Shown one piece after another: positions 47,383 to 51,014 of a DNA stretch of 51,014 nt. This DNA comes from an uncultured Desulfomicrobiaceae bacterium (GTDB taxonomy: Bacteria > Desulfobacterota > Desulfovibrionia > Desulfovibrionales > Desulfomicrobiaceae). Position 1 is the stretch's first letter. Each line of letters starts with the position of its first letter. The notes under the pieces were generated by a model that was not told the origin of the DNA, ran no database searches, and saw only the letters and a list, made by a program, of their open reading frames with translations. The position numbers and the translations under genes were made by a program. Where the stretch lies: assembly GCA_937989665.1 (NCBI GenBank), contig CALKRN010000020.1, forward strand, positions 1 through 51,014. Direction: 5' to 3'.

Positions 47383-48261
47383 ATGGAATTCAAAGGAGCA
47401 TTCACCGCCCTGGTGACGCCATTTCGCCAGGGCCGCATCGACGAAGAGGCCTACCGAGGGCTTATCGAATGGCAAATCGAACAAGGTATCCATGGGGTTG
47501 TCCCCTGCGGCACCACCGGCGAGTCCGCCACCTTGAGCCACGAAGAACATAAACAGGTTATCCGCATCTGTGTGGACCAGGTGCGCGGGCGGGTGCCTGT
47601 CCTGGCAGGGGCTGGATCCAACAATACCACTGAGGCCGTGGAGCTGACACGCTTTGCCAAAGAGGCCGGCGCCGATGGGGTGCTCCTCATTACGCCCTAC
47701 TACAACAAACCCACCCAAGAAGGCCTGTTCCAACACTTTGTGCGCATTGCCAAAGAAGTCCCCATGCCCACGGTGCTCTACAACGTCCCGGGGCGAACAG
47801 CCACGAATCTTTTGCCCGCCACCGTGGCGCGCATCGCCAAGGCAGTCCCAGAGGTCGTCGGCATCAAAGAGGCCACCGGCGACCTTAACCAAGTCTCCCA
47901 AGTACTCGAGCTCTGCGGCCCGGACTTTCATGTCCTCTCGGGTGATGACTTTACCGTGCTTCCCTTGCTGGCCATTGGCGGCTGCGGGGTTATTTCAGTA
48001 GTCTCCAATGTCGTGCCAGCCAAAATGAGCGGACTATGCTCGGCCTGGGAGCGCGGCGACATCGCCCAAGCCCGGAAGTACCACTTTGAGCTAGCGGCGT
48101 ATGCCCGGATGATGTTCCTTGAGACCAACCCTATCCCCGTGAAAACCGCCCTTGCCATGATGGGGAAGATCCAGCTCGAGCTGCGCTTGCCCCTGGTGCC
48201 CATGAGCGAGGCGCACACTGGCGCCATGCGCGACTTTCTCACGGATAAGGGGCTCCTTTGA
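47383..48261 (+). CDS. dapA: 4-hydroxy-tetrahydrodipicolinate synthase
   Basis: The 292-residue enzyme condenses pyruvate with aspartate semialdehyde. Features: FTALVTPF at the start, [25 protein letters not shown], the catalytic Tyr in LYNVPGRT and the Schiff-base Lys in [12 protein letters not shown] 47383 is preceded by GGGGAGG. It lies 42 bases after dapF. It converges with pyrR. Confidence 0.95.
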   Translation: MEFKGAFTALVTPFRQGRIDEEAYRGLIEWQIEQGIHGVVPCGTTGESATLSHEEHKQVIRICVDQVRGRVPVLAGAGSNNTTEAVELTRFAKEAGADGVLLITPYYNKPTQEGLFQHFVRIAKEVPMPTVLYNVPGRTATNLLPATVARIAKAVPEVVGIKEATGDLNQVSQVLELCGPDFHVLSGDDFTVLPLLAIGGCGVISVVSNVVPAKMSGLCSAWERGDIAQARKYHFELAAYARMMFLETNPIPVKTALAMMGKIQLELRLPLVPMSEAHTGAMRDFLTDKGLL

Positions 48262-48269
48262 TGGTCTGT

Positions 48270-48300
48270 GGAGCCGACAACAAGCTACGGTGTCGGCTCC
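48270..48300. terminator. Hairpin between dapA and pyrR
   Basis: GGAGCCGACA (48270-48279) pairs with TGTCGGCTCC (48291-48300) over 10 bp. It straddles the pyrR stop codon. There is no T-run on either side, so it may be a weak bidirectional terminator. Confidence 0.5.
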
Positions 48301-48815
48301 AGGACCACCAAATCTTGGCCGTCGTGCTCGAGAAGCAGGACGTTCACCTGCTCGCGCCGAGCGGTGTCCAGGCGTTTGCCTACCCAGTCGGGGTGGATGG
48401 GCAGCTCGCGGTGGCCGCGATCCACGAGCACTGCCAACTTGACCGCCCGTGGCCGGCCAAAGTCGAGGAGGGCCTCGAGGGCGGCGCGCACCGTGCGGCC
48501 GGTAAAGAGGACATCGTCCACGAGCACGACGATTTTATCCTCCACAGGAAAGGGGATATGGGTGGCGTTGATGGTCGGGGCTGTCTCGGTTGTCGTCCAG
48601 TCGTCGCGATAGAGGTTGATGTCCAACTCTCCCGAGGGGACGTTCACTCCACTTCTCGCCGAGATAATACGCGCCAGCCGAGCCGCCAAATCCACGCCAC
48701 GGCGCTGGATCCCCACGAGGGCAAGCTCGCTGGGTTCAGCGTATTCCATGATCTGGCAGGCAAGCCGCTCCAAGGTCCGGGCCATATCCTCAGCTGTCAT
48801 GATGATCTTGCGCAT
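48285..48815 (-). CDS. pyrR: PyrR bifunctional regulator/uracil phosphoribosyltransferase
   Basis: The 176-residue protein has the PRPP-binding motif VVLVDDVLFTGRTVRAALEAL and ends in the usual way (RGHRELPIHPDWVGK). In Bacillus PyrR senses UMP and controls the pyr genes by attenuation; here no pyr gene is near, so it may have only the enzyme role. ATG 48815 is chosen because CAGGAGG precedes it; the frame is open further back without a site. Confidence 0.9.
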   Translation of the reverse strand: MRKIIMTAEDMARTLERLACQIMEYAEPSELALVGIQRRGVDLAARLARIISARSGVNVPSGELDINLYRDDWTTTETAPTINATHIPFPVEDKIVVLVDDVLFTGRTVRAALEALLDFGRPRAVKLAVLVDRGHRELPIHPDWVGKRLDTARREQVNVLLLEHDGQDLVVLEPTP

Positions 48816-48886
48816 AACCGCCTCCTGGGCTGGGCTTAGGGGCAAGGGCCTTCCCCTGACAAGAGGCAAATCCCACGGAGGGGGCA

Positions 48887-50041
48887 ATGGGAAGCAGTAA
48901 CTTGATTTTCTTAGAACTCATCGAATGGATGGACGATGACGGCACGCTGCTCGCCCGCCGTTTTCCACCGGAAGGATCAGGGGAGATCAAATTCGGTGCC
49001 CAGATGATCGTGCGCGAGTCACAACGCGGGGTCTTTTTTTACAATGGCAAGGCGGTACACGTCTTTGAGCCTGGTCGCCACACCCTCAAAACAGCCAACA
49101 TCCCCATCCTCAACAAGATCCTCGGTATCCCCTGGGGTCTCGAGAGCCCGCTTCGCGCCGAGGCCTACCTTGTCTCTACCCGCGTCTTTCCCAACTTGCG
49201 TTGGGGGACCCGGGAGCCCGTGGCCTTCAAAGACAAGGAGTTTGGCCTCATTCGCCTGCGCGCCTACGGGGTGTTCACCATTCAGGTGATCCAGCCCCTG
49301 CTGTTCATCAACACCCTCGTGGGCACCATGCCTGCCTTTGCCACTGAGGCCGTGGCCGATTTTCTCGCTCGAGTCATTGTCTCCCGCTTCAACGACTTCA
49401 TGGGCGAAACGCTCTCCAGCATCCTTGAGCTGCCGGGCCAATATGACGAATGGTCCCACGGCCTCACCGCTCGCTTGCAGCAGGACTTTGCCCGCTATGG
49501 GCTTGGTTTGGAGGGGCTCTACATCAATGCCATCACCCCGCCACCAGAAGTACAAAAGGCCATGGACGACCGCACCAAACTCGGGATGTTTAGCGATATG
49601 ACGCGCTACCTCCAGCTTAAGGCCGCCTCTGCCCTAGAGAAAGCTGCCCAAAACCAAGGCGGCGCTGGCGAAGGACTGGGGCTTGGGGTGGGGTTCATGA
49701 TGCCCTCACTCATGGCTCAGTTCTTGCGAAACGCCGGAGCAGTGGAGGCAAGTACCCCGCCGTCTGCCGAAGTCCCTGGCCCGACCTTGACTTGCCCCGA
49801 ATGCCATACTTCCATCTCTCCCCATGACCGCTTTTGCGCCTCCTGCGGCCACCAGCTGGTGGTCTTTGCCCAATGCCCAAGCTGCGGCAAAAATATCACC
49901 CCCGGAGCTCGCTTTTGCCCCCGCTGCGGGGAAAAGCTCGGCGAGGCTAAACCCCAGCCTCGGCATTGCCCCCATTGTGGTGGCGAGAACCTCCCCAATG
50001 CCCTGTTTTGTAACACCTGTGGTGAACGTCTTTCTCCATAA
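48887..50041 (+). CDS. SPFH-domain protein with C-terminal zinc ribbons
   Basis: The 384-residue protein has an SPFH/band-7-like part (about 30-240: MIVRESQRGVFFYNGKAVHVFEPGRHTL, ... VIVSRFNDFMGETLSSIL) and a C-terminal third with three zinc-ribbon units, CPECH...CASCG, CPSCGK...CPRCG and CPHCGG...CNTCG. This is the YdfB/virion core protein-like architecture. There is no signal peptide. The role is unknown; SPFH proteins often form membrane-associated assemblies. ACGGAGGGGG precedes the ATG. A PPC-domain gene and another zinc-ribbon gene follow. Confidence 0.85.
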   Translation: MGSSNLIFLELIEWMDDDGTLLARRFPPEGSGEIKFGAQMIVRESQRGVFFYNGKAVHVFEPGRHTLKTANIPILNKILGIPWGLESPLRAEAYLVSTRVFPNLRWGTREPVAFKDKEFGLIRLRAYGVFTIQVIQPLLFINTLVGTMPAFATEAVADFLARVIVSRFNDFMGETLSSILELPGQYDEWSHGLTARLQQDFARYGLGLEGLYINAITPPPEVQKAMDDRTKLGMFSDMTRYLQLKAASALEKAAQNQGGAGEGLGLGVGFMMPSLMAQFLRNAGAVEASTPPSAEVPGPTLTCPECHTSISPHDRFCASCGHQLVVFAQCPSCGKNITPGARFCPRCGEKLGEAKPQPRHCPHCGGENLPNALFCNTCGERLSP

Positions 50042-50050
50042 GGAGACCAT

Positions 50051-50491
50051 ATGCACTATGCCATCGGTACCGCCGGGCGGATCGTCATCGCCCGCTTTGC
50101 ACATGAAGACGATGTCCTTGCCGGTCTTACGGCCATTGCCCGTCAGGAGAACATCCGCGCCGCGGTGATCCACCTCGTGGGGGGCCTTTGTCAGGGACGG
50201 TATGTTGTCGGCCCCCAAGATGACAGCGCCATGCCGCCCCAGCCCCAATGGCGCCAGCTCGCCGAGAGCCACGAATGCCTCGCCGTGGGCTCCATCTTCT
50301 GGGATGGCGACACCCCTAAGGTCCATCTCCACGCGGCCCTCGGCAAAGGCGATGCCACGAGTGTGGGATGCCTGCGCCAGGATACGGCCACCTACCTCGT
50401 ACTTGAAGCCATTATCCTCGAGATTGTAGGGACGAACGCCCGACGGGAACTCGACCCCACGACGGGTCTTTCCTTGTTGCGGGTCGATTAA
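50051..50491 (+). CDS. PPC/DUF296-domain protein
   Basis: The 146-residue protein belongs to the PPC (DUF296) family, with LHAALGKGD, the His-containing metal/nucleotide-binding pattern of the family, in its middle third. In plants the domain is in AT-hook proteins; in bacteria its role is unknown. AAGGAG lies before the ATG, 9 bases after the SPFH gene. Confidence 0.85.
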   Translation: MHYAIGTAGRIVIARFAHEDDVLAGLTAIARQENIRAAVIHLVGGLCQGRYVVGPQDDSAMPPQPQWRQLAESHECLAVGSIFWDGDTPKVHLHAALGKGDATSVGCLRQDTATYLVLEAIILEIVGTNARRELDPTTGLSLLRVD

Positions 50492-50507
50492 CGTGGCTGT
50501 CGGCGCG

Positions 50508-51014
50508 ATGGAACATGCCTGCCCGCAATGCGGGGCGCCGGTGGAGCTGGAAGATACGAGCGCCCTCTTCGACTGCCCCTTTTGCCGTGTCCGACTCGCG
50601 ATCCTCCACGGCGGCGCACCCGCCTTCTATCTTGCACCGCGGCCCGAGTTTGCCACTGCGCCGATCTTTGTTCCCTATTGGCGGCTGCGTGGGTTGGTGC
50701 TGGCAGCAGACCTCCCCGGGGTTCAGGGCAAGCTCTTCGATGCCACCCTCCTTGCCCGCGCCGATCTCCCCACCGTCCCGCCGAGCTTGGGGCTGCGACC
50801 TCAGGCCATGCCCTTGCGCTTCGTCGAGCCGCACACCCACGGGGTCGTTCTGCCGCCCACGGAAACCGCTTCACCCCTGCGCCGCGCCCAAACCCATGCC
50901 CAGGGTCGGCTCACCGCATGCCTCGCCGAAGCCACCGCCCTCATCTTCCAGCCCCTGGCACTTGTGGACGGACGGCTCATAGATGGGATCTCCGGTGATG
51001 ACCTTGGCGCCGCC
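50508..51014 (+). CDS. Zinc-ribbon protein (partial, runs off the window)
   Basis: The frame is open to the end of the window for 169 residues. It begins with a zinc ribbon (CPQCGAP...CPFCRV) like those ending the SPFH protein, followed by FVPYWRLRG and a predicted alpha/beta region without recognised family. The start may be ATG 50508 or GTG 50493; neither has a strong ribosome binding site. The 3' end lies outside, so the length is unknown. It starts 16 bases after the PPC gene. Confidence 0.6.
   Translation, partial: MEHACPQCGAPVELEDTSALFDCPFCRVRLAILHGGAPAFYLAPRPEFATAPIFVPYWRLRGLVLAADLPGVQGKLFDATLLARADLPTVPPSLGLRPQAMPLRFVEPHTHGVVLPPTETASPLRRAQTHAQGRLTACLAEATALIFQPLALVDGRLIDGISGDDLGAA

Overview
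The window looks like chromosomal DNA of a Gram-negative, GC-rich sulfate-reducer-like bacterium, most likely Desulfobacterota and possibly Desulfovibrionales. This is an inference from gene content: a PxxKW cysteine-rich protein, a CobA-HemD fusion, type III glutamine synthetase, a eukaryotic-type UDP-glucose pyrophosphorylase, an AMMECR1 protein, and a PilZ/CorC/Lnt/PrfB/GGDEF/MinD-like run followed by dapF-dapA. No rRNA, tRNA or CRISPR array was found.

Layout. 1-1115 is foreign-looking: the 3' end of a gene, an integron-type attC site (202-277) and a TauE/SafE permease gene, with a duplicated gene-start segment between them. 1724-3905 holds a TonB-like protein and a lysozyme-like protein. 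4157-8527 (minus) encodes a PfkB kinase, an AI-2E family membrane protein and GlnN. 8803-15343 holds an EAL/HDOD protein (plus), glycogen phosphorylase (minus), an exported MsrB (plus) and a tightly coupled proA-nadD-Dabb run (minus). 15500-21969 (plus) is a membrane TPR protein, a GAF/sigma-54 activator, a receiver-PAS-kinase with a degenerate ATPase domain, UDP-glucose pyrophosphorylase, a membrane rhodanese and a MauE/DoxX protein. 22432-27883 (minus) is an overlapping valS-cobA/hemD-purN run plus an AMMECR1 gene. 28446-40121 (plus) contains a zinc-ribbon acidic protein, PxxKW, an M20 peptidase, mnmG, PilZ, corC, lnt, prfB with a programmed frameshift, GGDEF, a MinD/FleN-like ATPase and a phosphoesterase-like protein.

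40143-45793 is an inserted defence-like island flanked by 171-bp direct repeats (one mismatch). The repeats duplicate the 3' end of the phosphoesterase-like gene. The island has a small N6-methylase-like protein, an ImmA/IrrE-like protein that has apparently lost its zinc-protease core, an Eco57I-type methylase with NPPY, and a GIY-YIG-like/SF2 helicase fusion. The four genes overlap or abut, so they form one operon. After it come a 551-nt gene-free stretch with short repeats, then dapF-dapA, convergent pyrR, and an SPFH/zinc-ribbon gene, a PPC-domain gene and a partial zinc-ribbon gene running off the end.

How the genes fit together: glycogen and UDP-glucose metabolism, nitrogen assimilation (GlnN), lysine/peptidoglycan precursors (DapF, DapA), proline, NAD, purine and tetrapyrrole synthesis make up a housekeeping background. 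The accessory parts are the integron-like left end and the restriction-modification-like island.
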